From a virus, in the IMG/VR virus record IMGVR_UViG_3300044638_006829, positions 1 through 56,434 of that record: a stretch of DNA of 56,434 nt; one strand, written 5' to 3'. Within the stretch, counting starts at the first letter, position 1. Every line of letters starts with the position of its first letter. Made by a program: the position numbers and the translations under genes. Positions 23,583 through 30,907 of the stretch are shown piece by piece. The notes under the pieces were generated by a model. That model did not search any database. It saw nothing but the letters and a program-made list of their open reading frames with translations, and had not been told where the DNA came from.

Positions 23583-23957
23583 ATGTCTGAACCCAGGACT
23601 GAGGCGGAACGTCGCGAGCGTTTTCAGCGATTGTATGAAGGGTATATGGAGGGAAAAAGTTATCGGGAATTGGGTTCGTTGTTTGGACTTAGCGCTGAAC
23701 GGGTGCGTCAAGTTTTAAAAGCCTGTGCCAATGAGACTGAAATGCGTAATTTGCGCGAACGCATCGATAACCGGTGTATGAACACTTGGCGAGCTAAAGA
23801 AGTCTGCCATTTGCTAGATGCCGGCAACAGCTGCAGCGCAGTAGCCAAACTTTTAAATATTTCGGTTGACGCTGTTAAACGCGTATCTTCGAAACGTCGT
23901 AAGCGTTCCGTTGTTACGTTGTTACCTGGCGCAAAATCTACCGAGTGCCCCGTCTAA
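23583..23957 (+). CDS. Sigma region 4-like HTH protein
   Basis: A 124-residue basic protein with two HTH-like units. The first, YMEGKSYRELGSLFGLSAERVRQVLK (residues near 21-46), is very close to the sigma-70 region 4.2 pattern, where the SAERVRQV phrase contacts the -35 element. The second, LLDAGNSCSAVAKLLNISVDAVKRV (near 79-103), is a LuxR/Hin-like HTH. It lacks sigma region 2, so it is not a full sigma factor; it could be a promoter-specificity or transcription-modifying factor for the rightward genes that follow. ATG start, 29 nt after the 54-residue ORF. Confidence 0.65.
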   Translation: MSEPRTEAERRERFQRLYEGYMEGKSYRELGSLFGLSAERVRQVLKACANETEMRNLRERIDNRCMNTWRAKEVCHLLDAGNSCSAVAKLLNISVDAVKRVSSKRRKRSVVTLLPGAKSTECPV

Positions 23958-24009
23958 AACCTTCTTAGGATGTAGAATTGGGCGAGGAGGCTAGCTTTAA
24001 ACTTAGTAG

Positions 24010-24876
24010 ATGACCCTAGCTCCTTGCCCTACACACGGAAGTACATATCGTGCTCTGCATGAGCACAACTTTCGCGGTATTGTCGAGGTCATCGACGAAC
24101 TGTTCTACACAATTTCTGGGGTCGTGGGAACTACTAGCTACTCCAGATGCGCTGTAGGCTACCCTTGGAACTTTGAAGGGGTTGTACGCGCCTTAGAAGA
24201 TCTAAATACGACTATAAGCGGCATTCAAAGTGGTGGCGGAGGGGGGACAAATGTTGTTGCCGGTTCTGGTATTTACACCACTACTAGTGGAAGTTATACC
24301 CTTATTAATACAGCTATTATTCAAGGATCTGGTACGTATATAACGTATAGTGGATTTTATGCCCAGGTAAACGCTACTGTAACTAGTGCATCTGGTATTA
24401 TTTATACCGCTGGTTCTGGTTTATATCTTTCTGATGGTGGAACCCGTTTTAACACCTTAAAAACTGGCGGTAACGTAACTGTTTCTGGCGCACCGTCTAT
24501 TCCTGTGTCGGCGGGAGATCTTTGGTTTGATACACTTGAAGGTCGTCTTTTTGTCTACGCCAGCGGCAATGGCGTTTCGTTGCCCGCGTGGTATCAGACA
24601 AATGCGGAACCTGTTGTTCTTAAAGGGGATACTCCACCTTCTGGCGCCGGGTTGAACTCGCCGCCTCGTGATGGGTTGCTTTGGTATAACACCCTAATGG
24701 GCAACTTATTTGTTTATGATGCCACTACTAGTGGTTGGTATGAAACTGGCTCTTCGCGCAGTTTTGCCTATGGTTCTTCTGCTCCGGCACCCAGTGTTCA
24801 GGGTGCTGGTTGGTACGATGACACTTCTAGCGCCTTAAAAGTGTGGAATGGTACTGCCTGGATTGTTGCCAACTAA
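24010..24876 (+). CDS. Tail fibre-like protein with three WY/FVY modules
   Basis: A 288-residue fibre-type protein. An N-terminal 75-residue globular part (LHEHNFRGIVEVIDELFYTISG) is followed by a polyglycine hinge (SGGGGGTN) and a shaft of short G-S-G-x-Y repeats (AGSGIYTTTSGSYT and others). The last 130 residues hold three modules with the shape G-D-L-W-F-D-T...L-F-V-Y, then L-L-W-Y-N-T...L-F-V-Y-D, then G-W-Y-D-D...L-K-V-W-N, a common fibre module that also occurs in the 15621-16178 protein. Likely a trimeric virion fibre. Confidence 0.7.
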   Translation: MTLAPCPTHGSTYRALHEHNFRGIVEVIDELFYTISGVVGTTSYSRCAVGYPWNFEGVVRALEDLNTTISGIQSGGGGGTNVVAGSGIYTTTSGSYTLINTAIIQGSGTYITYSGFYAQVNATVTSASGIIYTAGSGLYLSDGGTRFNTLKTGGNVTVSGAPSIPVSAGDLWFDTLEGRLFVYASGNGVSLPAWYQTNAEPVVLKGDTPPSGAGLNSPPRDGLLWYNTLMGNLFVYDATTSGWYETGSSRSFAYGSSAPAPSVQGAGWYDDTSSALKVWNGTAWIVAN

Positions 24877-24939
24877 GGTTCTACACCTTGCTTACCCTTG
24901 ACGTAAGCTTTAAACTCTGAACGCCACATCCTCATCAAC

Positions 24940-25068
24940 ATGGCCAAACCTAAATCTACCATTGATAAAATCGAATCCAAGCCTAAGACAACCTCGATCG
25001 GACAAGGGCTTCACTCCCGTCCTGAACGTCGCGGCAAAAAGAAAATGCGCGGCCAAGGAAAAGGCTAA
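24940..25068 (+). CDS. Very short basic phage protein (RGQGKG end)
   Basis: A 42-residue ORF, ATG 24940 to TAA 25066-25068. The product is basic, with TSIGQGLHSRPERRG and the end KKKMRGQGKG. Such short proteins ending in a (Y/M)RGQGK-type tail are, as I recall, common between fibre genes of cyanophages and other marine podoviruses. Role unknown. A weak stem (GCTTAC / GTAAGC, 24890-24908) lies just before it, between it and the upstream fibre gene. Confidence 0.6.
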   Translation: MAKPKSTIDKIESKPKTTSIGQGLHSRPERRGKKKMRGQGKG

Positions 25069-25092
25069 ACTGTAAGTAGATACAAAGCCGAA

Positions 25093-25572
25093 ATGGCAAT
25101 TGCAAGTTTTTTAGCTGGCGAAGCTATTTCGGCTGGTGATGTTGTTTTTATTTCCAATAGCGGTCAGATATATAAAAGCAGTTCTGTTTATTTCACTCAG
25201 GCGGCTGTTGCCGGCGTGGCTCTTGATTCAGCTATTGCCGGATCTCAAGTTCGCATAAATTGTGATCATATTTACGTTGGGTATTCTGGTTTAGTTCCCG
25301 GTGAATTTCAGTATGTCGATGTTCTTAATTCGGGTCGGTTAGCTACCTACAGCACTTGGGTTAACGGACTACTCGACACTTCTTTACCTCAAGCTTTTCT
25401 CGCCAAAATTGGAGTTTCTGTCAGTTCTTCTGGATTATCAATAGAGCGAGAAATACCGTTACTAATTAGTAACCCTTCAGAAGTTGTTTTGCTGGACTCT
25501 AGTTCAGGAATCTTTATTAGCAGCCTTACCTTAGAAAATAGCTCTAAAATAAATCTAGAATCAGCGCCTTAG
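25093..25572 (+). CDS. Beta-type fibre or decoration protein
   Basis: A 159-residue protein of beta type. Its first part, FLAGEAISAGDVVFISNSGQIYKSS, then AAVAGVALDSAIAGSQVRI and YVGYSGLVPGEFQYV, resembles the DUF2190-like/decoration fold (a G-D-V-V-F-x-x-x-x-G then G-V-A pattern) seen in phage head fibres and decoration proteins. The last 40 residues are Ser-rich strands. The product of 28141-28644 has the same order of motifs. It lies 8 nt before the S74 fibre gene. Confidence 0.55.
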   Translation: MAIASFLAGEAISAGDVVFISNSGQIYKSSSVYFTQAAVAGVALDSAIAGSQVRINCDHIYVGYSGLVPGEFQYVDVLNSGRLATYSTWVNGLLDTSLPQAFLAKIGVSVSSSGLSIEREIPLLISNPSEVVLLDSSSGIFISSLTLENSSKINLESAP

Positions 25573-25580
25573 AGTCGGAC

Positions 25581-27074
25581 GTGGCAAACCAAAAAATTTC
25601 GCAATTACCGGCAATAGTTTCCGCAGCCTCCGCTGATTATTTTCCGGTTGTTGTGGATGCCACTACGTCTAATGCTCGGATTTCTGTTGCAGCGCTCTTA
25701 GCTAGCGTCCCTATCGGATCCGCAGCTAGTCCTTCGTTTGCTTTTAATGGAGATACAAATACGGGTATTTATAGTCCAGGCGCAGACCAAGTAGCCATCT
25801 CAACTAATGGCACTGGGCGGTTGTTTGTTGATGCGAATGGTCGGGTTGGCGTTGGCCTTGCGAGCCCAACGGACGCGCTATCGATCAACGGCAGCATTAA
25901 CATCGCACCTGGCAGCGGAGGTATACTTCGACTATTTGAAACAAACACTACAAGACTTAACTATCTAGTCGCCGGTGCCGATGACTCTGGTGCTTATTTT
26001 GACAGCACTTATAACAGCGGAGGCAGCGGAGCATTAGTTTTTCGCACACTTGGATCCGAGCGTATGCGCCTGGACTCCAGTGGCCGCTTGGGGTTGGGGA
26101 ATAGTGCAGTTACTGGTACAAACACAAGGCTAGAAGTCTCCAACGATTCTGCTGAAATAAAAGTTTCATCTACGGCTGCTTTTAACGCCAACTTTAGGGG
26201 TATTCGGTTTGGTATAGCTGGTGATTCATATGACTACTCTGGCGTCAGGTTCCAGCCAAATTCAGGCGAACTTCGCACAGAAGCCGGTTTTGCGGGCTGG
26301 GGTGGTCTGCAGACTTTCTATACCAACGGGTTGGAGCGAGTTCGCATAAGCTCAACAGGAGCGGTAGGGATTGGCACTGCGACGGTTAACGCAAAGCTAG
26401 AAGTTGCAGGTGGCAATATCCGTCTCGACAACAACCAAGGCGTCGAATGGGGCGGGGGAAACAACTACATCTACGGCAACGAATCAACAGACTTCATCGC
26501 TATTGCAACCAACGGTAACGAGAGGAGCCGTTGGGATAGTTCAGGGCGCCTGTTGGTTGGCACGTCTACTAGCTCTGTTATGGGCGAAAATATACAGGTT
26601 AATAGCAGCCTTGGCTTAACAGGTACCAGCACCAATCAACTAAACTATTACGGAACAGGATTTGAGGTTGTCAATAGAAACGCGAGTGCCGTAGGTATTA
26701 ATTTTTACGTCGGAGCGGGTGGCACTGCACCCGTGGCTTCGCTTTCTACGTCTGGTGTGTGGACAAACGCATCAGATATTAGAAACAAAGAAAATGTAGA
26801 GGACATTCATTATGGCATTGAAACAGTCAAGTCCCTTTCCCCTAGGGAGTTTGATGTCAAAGCAAATGGTCGCCATGCTATTGGGTTCATTGCACAAGAA
26901 GTTCAAGAGCTAATCCCAGAAGTTATACACGAGACATTTATTGGCGTGACCCAGGAAACGCACCTTGGCCTTGACTATGGCTCTCTGACTGCTGTGTTAA
27001 CAAAAGCCCTGCAGGAAGCCATTGGTCGCATCGAATCCCTAGAAGCTGAAGTAGCAGCTCTCAAGGGCGTCTAG
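25581..27074 (+). CDS. Tail fibre with S74 self-cleaving chaperone domain
   Basis: A 497-residue fibre. The body is a series of tail-spike-like strands with repeated phrases (GIYSPGADQVAIS, GTERMRLDSSGRLGLG, GLERVRISSTGAVGIG, GNERSRWDSSGRLLVG). The C-terminal 100 residues form an intramolecular chaperone of peptidase family S74: ASDIRNKENV, whose Ser is the expected self-cleavage residue, then HAIGFIAQEVQELIPEV, LDYGSLTAVLTKAL and a closing coiled coil (IGRIESLEAEVAALKG). Such chaperones trimerise the fibre and are then cut off. It probably binds the host surface. Confidence 0.9.
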   Translation: MANQKISQLPAIVSAASADYFPVVVDATTSNARISVAALLASVPIGSAASPSFAFNGDTNTGIYSPGADQVAISTNGTGRLFVDANGRVGVGLASPTDALSINGSINIAPGSGGILRLFETNTTRLNYLVAGADDSGAYFDSTYNSGGSGALVFRTLGSERMRLDSSGRLGLGNSAVTGTNTRLEVSNDSAEIKVSSTAAFNANFRGIRFGIAGDSYDYSGVRFQPNSGELRTEAGFAGWGGLQTFYTNGLERVRISSTGAVGIGTATVNAKLEVAGGNIRLDNNQGVEWGGGNNYIYGNESTDFIAIATNGNERSRWDSSGRLLVGTSTSSVMGENIQVNSSLGLTGTSTNQLNYYGTGFEVVNRNASAVGINFYVGAGGTAPVASLSTSGVWTNASDIRNKENVEDIHYGIETVKSLSPREFDVKANGRHAIGFIAQEVQELIPEVIHETFIGVTQETHLGLDYGSLTAVLTKALQEAIGRIESLEAEVAALKGV

Positions 27075-27145
27075 TCCTACTCACTAGACCATTTTGTTGA
27101 TGTCACCAATATGGTCTGATCGCCTGCGTCAAGCGTATAGTGGTA

Positions 27146-27172
27146 GGGCAGCGGTGCGTCAACACCCTGCCC
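27146..27172 (+). other. Strong hairpin before small acidic ORF
   Basis: GGGCAG (27146-27151) and GGTG (27153-27156) pair with CACC (27163-27166) and CTGCCC (27167-27172), a 10-bp stem with a single bulged C and six-base loop. No T-run follows, so it is not a standard terminator. It lies 24 nt before the ATG of the next gene, and could be an RNA processing or translation-control site. Confidence 0.5.
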
Positions 27173-27195
27173 CTGGCCACAGTTCCCTAGAAACC

Positions 27196-27357
27196 ATGAC
27201 CAATCAAGAGTATTACGAGATCAGCGCCGAAGACAACGACGAAGACGTGACCGAGCTGGTCAAGCACGTCGCCGAGAAGGTTGAAGGCGTCACTGTCGAA
27301 ACCAAAGAAGGCGGCTCAATCAAAATGACTGGTGGAGCTTCAATTAAGTTCGGCTGA
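27196..27357 (+). CDS. Small acidic hypothetical protein
   Basis: A 53-residue acidic protein starting at the ATG 27196 (MTNQEYYEISAEDNDEDVTE). The frame opens upstream to 27094, but that part encloses the strong hairpin and has no conserved look. The second half alternates charge in beta-strand fashion (VEGVTVETKEGGSIKM, then SIKFG). No motif; role unknown. It follows the S74 fibre gene. Confidence 0.5.
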   Translation: MTNQEYYEISAEDNDEDVTELVKHVAEKVEGVTVETKEGGSIKMTGGASIKFG

Positions 27358-27380
27358 TAACTCGTAGTCATTCCACTTCT

Positions 27381-27569
27381 ATGTCAAAACTACCGACAAA
27401 ACAAATCTGCCTCCTTGGAGGCCCCGGAAACACAAAGCGGCTAACAGTGCCTGCTTACTTCACGACCTTTGCTTACCCAGTTGGCTCGGGCTGTAACTAC
27501 CGGGAGTACGTCTACAACCAGTCAAGCGCGGATCCTGATTGCTTTCAGTATGAAGGCCGAGCCTCGTAG
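27381..27569 (+). CDS. Hypothetical small protein
   Basis: Unrecognised 62-residue protein with three cysteines (QICLLGG, GCNYRE, DCFQYE) and several tyrosines. No membrane segment. Placed between the acidic ORF and the DUF7936-like gene, 23 nt after the former. Could be a small structural or regulatory protein; nothing specific can be read. Confidence 0.45.
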   Translation: MSKLPTKQICLLGGPGNTKRLTVPAYFTTFAYPVGSGCNYREYVYNQSSADPDCFQYEGRAS

Positions 27570-27647
27570 TCACCTTCGCTAATCTCGGCAAAAGCTGTGT
27601 GATGCGATAGACTTCCGCTATTCTGTAAAAAGAATCATTTTTAATCG

Positions 27648-27956
27648 ATGGCCGACACTGTTTTTAGCTGGAAAATTGCGCAACTTGAACGTGAAGTTTC
27701 TGACGGTTATGTATTTACAGCACATTACACCGTGGACGCCAGAGATGGCGCGTACTCCGCTGGGGCTTATGGAAGTATTGGTTTTGAACGGCCTAAAAGT
27801 GAACTGATTCCTTTTAGTGACCTTAATGAAGATCTCGTAGTTTCTTGGGTTAAAGAGAAACTTGGCGAAGAGCAAGTCGTTTCTGTGGAAACCGCCCTGC
27901 AGGCTCAGCTAGAGGAACAACGCAAACCCAGCAAAGCTGCGGGTGTTCCTTGGTAA
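27648..27956 (+). CDS. DUF7936-like small phage protein
   Basis: A 102-residue protein with the run VFSWKIAQLERE, then DGYVFTAHYTVDARDG, AYGSIGFERP and DLVVSWVKEKLG, ending in a helix and AAGVPW. I recall this as a widespread small protein of marine phages (DUF7936-like), of unknown function, with a beta-sheet first part and helical end. Such proteins often lie among tail and fibre genes, so a tail-assembly chaperone-like role is possible. A terminator follows at 27978. Confidence 0.6.
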   Translation: MADTVFSWKIAQLEREVSDGYVFTAHYTVDARDGAYSAGAYGSIGFERPKSELIPFSDLNEDLVVSWVKEKLGEEQVVSVETALQAQLEEQRKPSKAAGVPW

Positions 27957-27977
27957 TTAAACAAACATTTAGATATA

Positions 27978-28005
27978 TAGGGTGCTTTTTATGCACCCTA
28001 TTTTT
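27978..28005 (+). terminator. Rho-independent terminator
   Basis: Perfect 8-bp stem TAGGGTGC (27978-27985) / GCACCCTA (27993-28000), seven-base T-rich loop, then five T. It lies 22 nt after the DUF7936-like gene in the 27957-28140 gap; the remainder of this gap is AT-rich and likely carries the promoter for 28141. Confidence 0.85.
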
Positions 28006-28140
28006 GAAATTTTTATAAGTTTCAAACTTTAATCTTTTTATGCGCTCACATCTTCGTTTATACTAAAAACATTAAAGCGATTGTTTGACAGTGCTTAATT
28101 TAGGTATTTCTCTATTAGACACATTTTTTGGAGTTTGATA

Positions 28141-28644
28141 ATGACAAATCGCGCAATTTTTAATCGACAATACACCTCCTACACTCCTGGCGGAACTGAA
28201 GTCTGGTTAGTTAACGGAACTGCCGTAACTACAACTCCAGTAATATCACAAAGTTTTACAGCTGGTGAAAATTTGGTTCAAGGTCAAGCTGTTTATGTCA
28301 GCGGGACGTATGCTTTTTCGGCTTCGGCGGCTAGCGGAGTAGCTACAACTCAATATAACGTTATAGGGTTTACTACAACTGCAGCAGCTTTGTCCACAGC
28401 TGTGGCAGTTGTGGTTGACGATATTGCGTTTATTAGTTCTGCAAACCTCGCCGGGGCCACTCAACTTACTCCTGGAACGTATTATTATCTCTCAAAGTAC
28501 ACTGGACAAATTACCCCGTATTCAACAACTTCGGGTACTGTCACAGCGTCCGGCGGATACGCTGCACTAGTCAATATCGGACAGGCTCTCAGTACAACAG
28601 AATTACAAGTTGAAATCGAACCCCCCGTAGTTCTTTACGATTGA
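28141..28644 (+). CDS. Beta-type decoration or fibre-accessory protein
   Basis: A 167-residue protein starting at ATG 28141, with GGAG at 28130-28133. The region SFTAGENLVQGQAVYVSGTYAF, then NVIGFTTTAAALSTAVAVVV and LTPGTYYYLS followed by TGQITPY, shows the order seen in DUF2190-like decoration/fibre proteins and in the 25093-25572 product. It is Thr/Ser/Ala-rich, without charge clusters. Likely a virion surface protein in the fibre region; family assignment is tentative. Confidence 0.55.
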   Translation: MTNRAIFNRQYTSYTPGGTEVWLVNGTAVTTTPVISQSFTAGENLVQGQAVYVSGTYAFSASAASGVATTQYNVIGFTTTAAALSTAVAVVVDDIAFISSANLAGATQLTPGTYYYLSKYTGQITPYSTTSGTVTASGGYAALVNIGQALSTTELQVEIEPPVVLYD

Positions 28645-28646
28645 CG

Positions 28647-28652
28647 TATAAT
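28647..28652 (+). promoter_or_regulatory. Candidate -10 box TATAAT
   Basis: TATAAT 20 nt before the ATG at 28673, just after the upstream stop, with a strong GAGGGAGG ribosome site (28659-28666) between. No clear -35. Part of a set of four TATAAT boxes before rightward genes. Confidence 0.4.
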
Positions 28653-28672
28653 TAACCTGAGGGAGGATTTTT

Positions 28673-29107
28673 ATGGCTACACGTAAACCGCTTGTTATTA
28701 TCAGCGGAGTTTCATCTGAGCTACCTCCTGGTGATCTTGTACCGGGCATTGATGCAGTTGCTCAAGCATCAGGCAACGCAGCATTAGTTTTAGCGGCAAC
28801 TGCTTTATCTTCCGGCAATGCGGCTCTTGTTGTTGGCAATAACGCATTAGCTAGTGGAAATTTAGGCATAGCTAGTGCTGCTACTGCACTTGCTTCTGGA
28901 AATTCTGCTTTATTTGTTAGTGCAACTGCTCTGGCGTCCGGTAACGCCGCCCTTGTTGTCGGCACTAACGCGTTAGCTAGCGGCAATTTAGGCGTGGCGG
29001 ATGCAGCGACCGCGTTGGCTTCCGGCAATGCCGCGTTAAGTTTGATTGCTTCTAGTTCATCGCTAACTGAAGGTCAGGTTATTGGCCTTATTTTTGCTTT
29101 GAGTTGA
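28673..29107 (+). CDS. SGN-repeat protein (ALASGN repeats)
   Basis: A 144-residue protein whose residues 30-120 consist of seven near-identical units of about 14 residues built on A-L-A-S-G-N-x-A-L or A-S-G-N-L-G. It lacks aromatic or charged residues in the repeats, which suggests a regular beta-solenoid or collagen-like shaft, as in slender fibres. The C-terminus is a short Ser-rich helix (SSSSLTEGQVIGLIFALS). A strong ribosome site (GAGGGAGG) precedes the ATG. Probably a virion fibre component; repeat number may vary between related phages. Confidence 0.6.
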   Translation: MATRKPLVIISGVSSELPPGDLVPGIDAVAQASGNAALVLAATALSSGNAALVVGNNALASGNLGIASAATALASGNSALFVSATALASGNAALVVGTNALASGNLGVADAATALASGNAALSLIASSSSLTEGQVIGLIFALS

Positions 29108-29155
29108 TTCTTACGTGCGCTGCGCACTTGTTTTATTAAAAGATGAAAATTTAAA

Positions 29156-29815
29156 ATGGCAATTTCTGAACTTGCACATTTTTTTATAAATCCTGACGCT
29201 AGTTTAAAAGATTTTATACAAATATATGACGATTGTGTAGACTATAGTTTATGCGATTTAATTATTGCAGAGTATGCTCCTGACGACCCGTCGTGGATAA
29301 CTTCTACAATAATGACGGATACAGGCGGGTCTGCCGCTAACCCGCGCTATCGAAATTCGCGTGAAACTTGCTTATCACTTCAATCGGTTATTGACGAAAA
29401 TCCTCTTGTGCGTCGGGATATCGATCAAAGAGTATTCGAAATTTGTTCTAAAGTTTGGAACGACTACGTATCTCGTGTCACACCATATATAAAAACAAAA
29501 CATGATTCAGGTTATCAACTTTTGGCCTACGGCGTGGGAGCCTACTTCCAAGAACATACAGACGCTTTATATTATCCTGAAATAAGAGAAGGCGATTACG
29601 TACATATAGATCACTGTGCAGCTAGACAAATTTCAATTTCTATACAATTAAACGACAATTACGAAGGAGGTGAGTTAACTTTTTTTAACGGTAAATACAG
29701 CGTGCCTAAGAAAAAAGGTTTAGTTACTGTATTTCCTTCGTATAGCCTTTTCCCTCATCAGGTTACTGCAGTAACTTCTGGGTGTAGATTTTCTATCGTT
29801 ACTTGGTTCTCGTAA
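29156..29815 (+). CDS. 2OG-Fe(II) oxygenase (prolyl-hydroxylase type)
   Basis: A 219-residue protein with a double-stranded beta-helix oxygenase core. Likely metal ligands are H134 and D136 (FQEHTDALYY) and H201 (FPHQV), and the 2-oxoglutarate-binding Arg is R211 (GCRFSIVTW). Also typical is LNDNYEGGELTFF with the KKKGLVTVFP turn. Enzymes of this type hydroxylate proteins or small molecules and are common in cyanophages, where substrates are unknown. Its place among fibre genes suggests virion protein modification. A second oxygenase, of another subtype, is at 32499-33065. Confidence 0.85.
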   Translation: MAISELAHFFINPDASLKDFIQIYDDCVDYSLCDLIIAEYAPDDPSWITSTIMTDTGGSAANPRYRNSRETCLSLQSVIDENPLVRRDIDQRVFEICSKVWNDYVSRVTPYIKTKHDSGYQLLAYGVGAYFQEHTDALYYPEIREGDYVHIDHCAARQISISIQLNDNYEGGELTFFNGKYSVPKKKGLVTVFPSYSLFPHQVTAVTSGCRFSIVTWFS

Positions 29816-29828
29816 ATTTTCTATCGGC

Positions 29829-29834
29829 TATAAT
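29829..29834 (+). promoter_or_regulatory. Candidate -10 box TATAAT
   Basis: TATAAT 36 nt before the ATG at 29870, in the 54-nt gap after the oxygenase gene. No firm -35. Same sequence class as the boxes at 7588, 28647 and 30868. Confidence 0.4.
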
Positions 29835-29869
29835 TTAGGTAATATTCAAACTCTGTGTTGGTAACTTAA

Positions 29870-30190
29870 ATGGCATCGTTCTTCAATGCCTCTTATCCGC
29901 AAGTTCCCTCTTCTGAAGTTTCGGTATTAACATCCACCTCTAACTCCCTAATTGTTCTGAGTATCCTTGTTGCAAACCGTGACGGAAGCTCTCCCGTAGA
30001 TGTCACGTGTTCTCATAAAAGTGCCGCTGATGCCGTTAAAAATTATTTAGGGTACACAATCACGGTTCCTGCAGACTCTAACGTAGACTTAATCGGAAAC
30101 AAATATATTTTGCCTAGTGGTGAGAAGTTAGCTTTTACAGCCAGCACAAGCGGCGCTTTAGATGTGGCTGTTTCTTACGTTACGGTGTGA
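29870..30190 (+). CDS. Small beta-sandwich virion protein
   Basis: A 106-residue protein of beta type, with no Cys pairs or membrane segments. The order N-terminal SFFNASYPQVPSSEV, a LIVLSILVANRDGSSPVDV strand pair, then KYILPSGEKLAFTAS and DVAVSYVTV matches the general style of small phage beta-sandwich subunits (a P-x-G-E-K-L-x-F turn is typical). Probably a decoration, collar or fibre-joint protein. Its stop overlaps the next start as GTGA. Confidence 0.55.
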   Translation: MASFFNASYPQVPSSEVSVLTSTSNSLIVLSILVANRDGSSPVDVTCSHKSAADAVKNYLGYTITVPADSNVDLIGNKYILPSGEKLAFTASTSGALDVAVSYVTV

Positions 30191-30864
30191 AAATGACTGA
30201 TTTCAGAAATACTTTATTTAGCTTTGAAGGCGAAACTCCCGCTTTTTTACCTGCTAGGCTTCGTTTACCTTGCGGTCTTACCCGCTACTCTAACTCTATT
30301 ACGTTAGAAGAACTTCTTTCTTGCGGTTACATAGGTCCTATTGAAGTACCTATTTGTAAACCCGACGAATTTCCTCAATGGGACGCGGAGAAGCGTATTT
30401 TTGTTGTTTGTAAAAAATCTCCAGAAGAATTACTTATCAAAACTGATCAACTTTTTCGTTTACAGTTACAAGAACTTTTAAATAATTGCGATCCTTTAGA
30501 AAGAGAAACGTTAACAGAAGAAGGACAGAGTAAGTACGATAATTACTACGGTAAAATTGTAAATTTACTAGCATCTGATACATATATATCTGAACAAGAT
30601 ATACCTTCTTTGTCTTTGAATTTTTTAGACAAAAAAGGAGAAAAAGAAGCTTATTTAAACACAATAATTGATAAAAATTACATGCTTAAAATGCAGTTTC
30701 ATTATGAATATTATGGTGTAAACAGCTGGGAAATGGAGCGACCCGACGCTGTTATGAAAGATTTCAAAGATAACTTCACGCCCCCACCCACGTGGACACC
30801 TTCCGGTTCATTATCTGACGCTCAAATTCAAGCTTGGAAAAATTGCCCCACTGTTTGGGAGTAG
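30187..30864 (+). CDS. Putative fibre-assembly protein
   Basis: A 225-residue protein, GTG start at 30187 in a GTGA overlap (ATG at 30193 is an alternative). The N-terminal third (PARLRLPCGLTRYSNSITLEELLSCGYIGP) has the pattern L-P-x-R-x-R-L...T-R-Y...E-E-L-x-x-x-G-Y-x-G-P that I associate with fibre-linked or fibre-assembly proteins of cyanophages. The middle is a charged helix; the C-terminus has a WEMERPDAVMKDFKDNF segment and a PPPTWTPSG linker. No enzyme motif. Place between fibre and tail-collar genes supports a fibre role. Confidence 0.5.
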   Translation: MKMTDFRNTLFSFEGETPAFLPARLRLPCGLTRYSNSITLEELLSCGYIGPIEVPICKPDEFPQWDAEKRIFVVCKKSPEELLIKTDQLFRLQLQELLNNCDPLERETLTEEGQSKYDNYYGKIVNLLASDTYISEQDIPSLSLNFLDKKGEKEAYLNTIIDKNYMLKMQFHYEYYGVNSWEMERPDAVMKDFKDNFTPPPTWTPSGSLSDAQIQAWKNCPTVWE

Positions 30865-30867
30865 GGG

Positions 30868-30873
30868 TATAAT
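30868..30873 (+). promoter_or_regulatory. Candidate -10 box TATAAT
   Basis: TATAAT in the 43-nt gap before the tail-collar gene; CAGGAG (30895-30900) then gives a ribosome site for the TTG at 30908. No obvious -35. Confidence 0.4.
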
Positions 30874-30907
30874 ATAAAAAGGGCTTAATTCTGTCAGGAG
30901 TTCGAGT

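Noticed and set aside
27094-27195. tRNA-like sequence (GTGGTAGGGC, then an arm with GTC) and upstream ORF extension
   Set aside because: Acceptor stem, U33 and T-arm cannot be assembled, so it is only a hairpin; the ORF extension over it lacks conservation signs.
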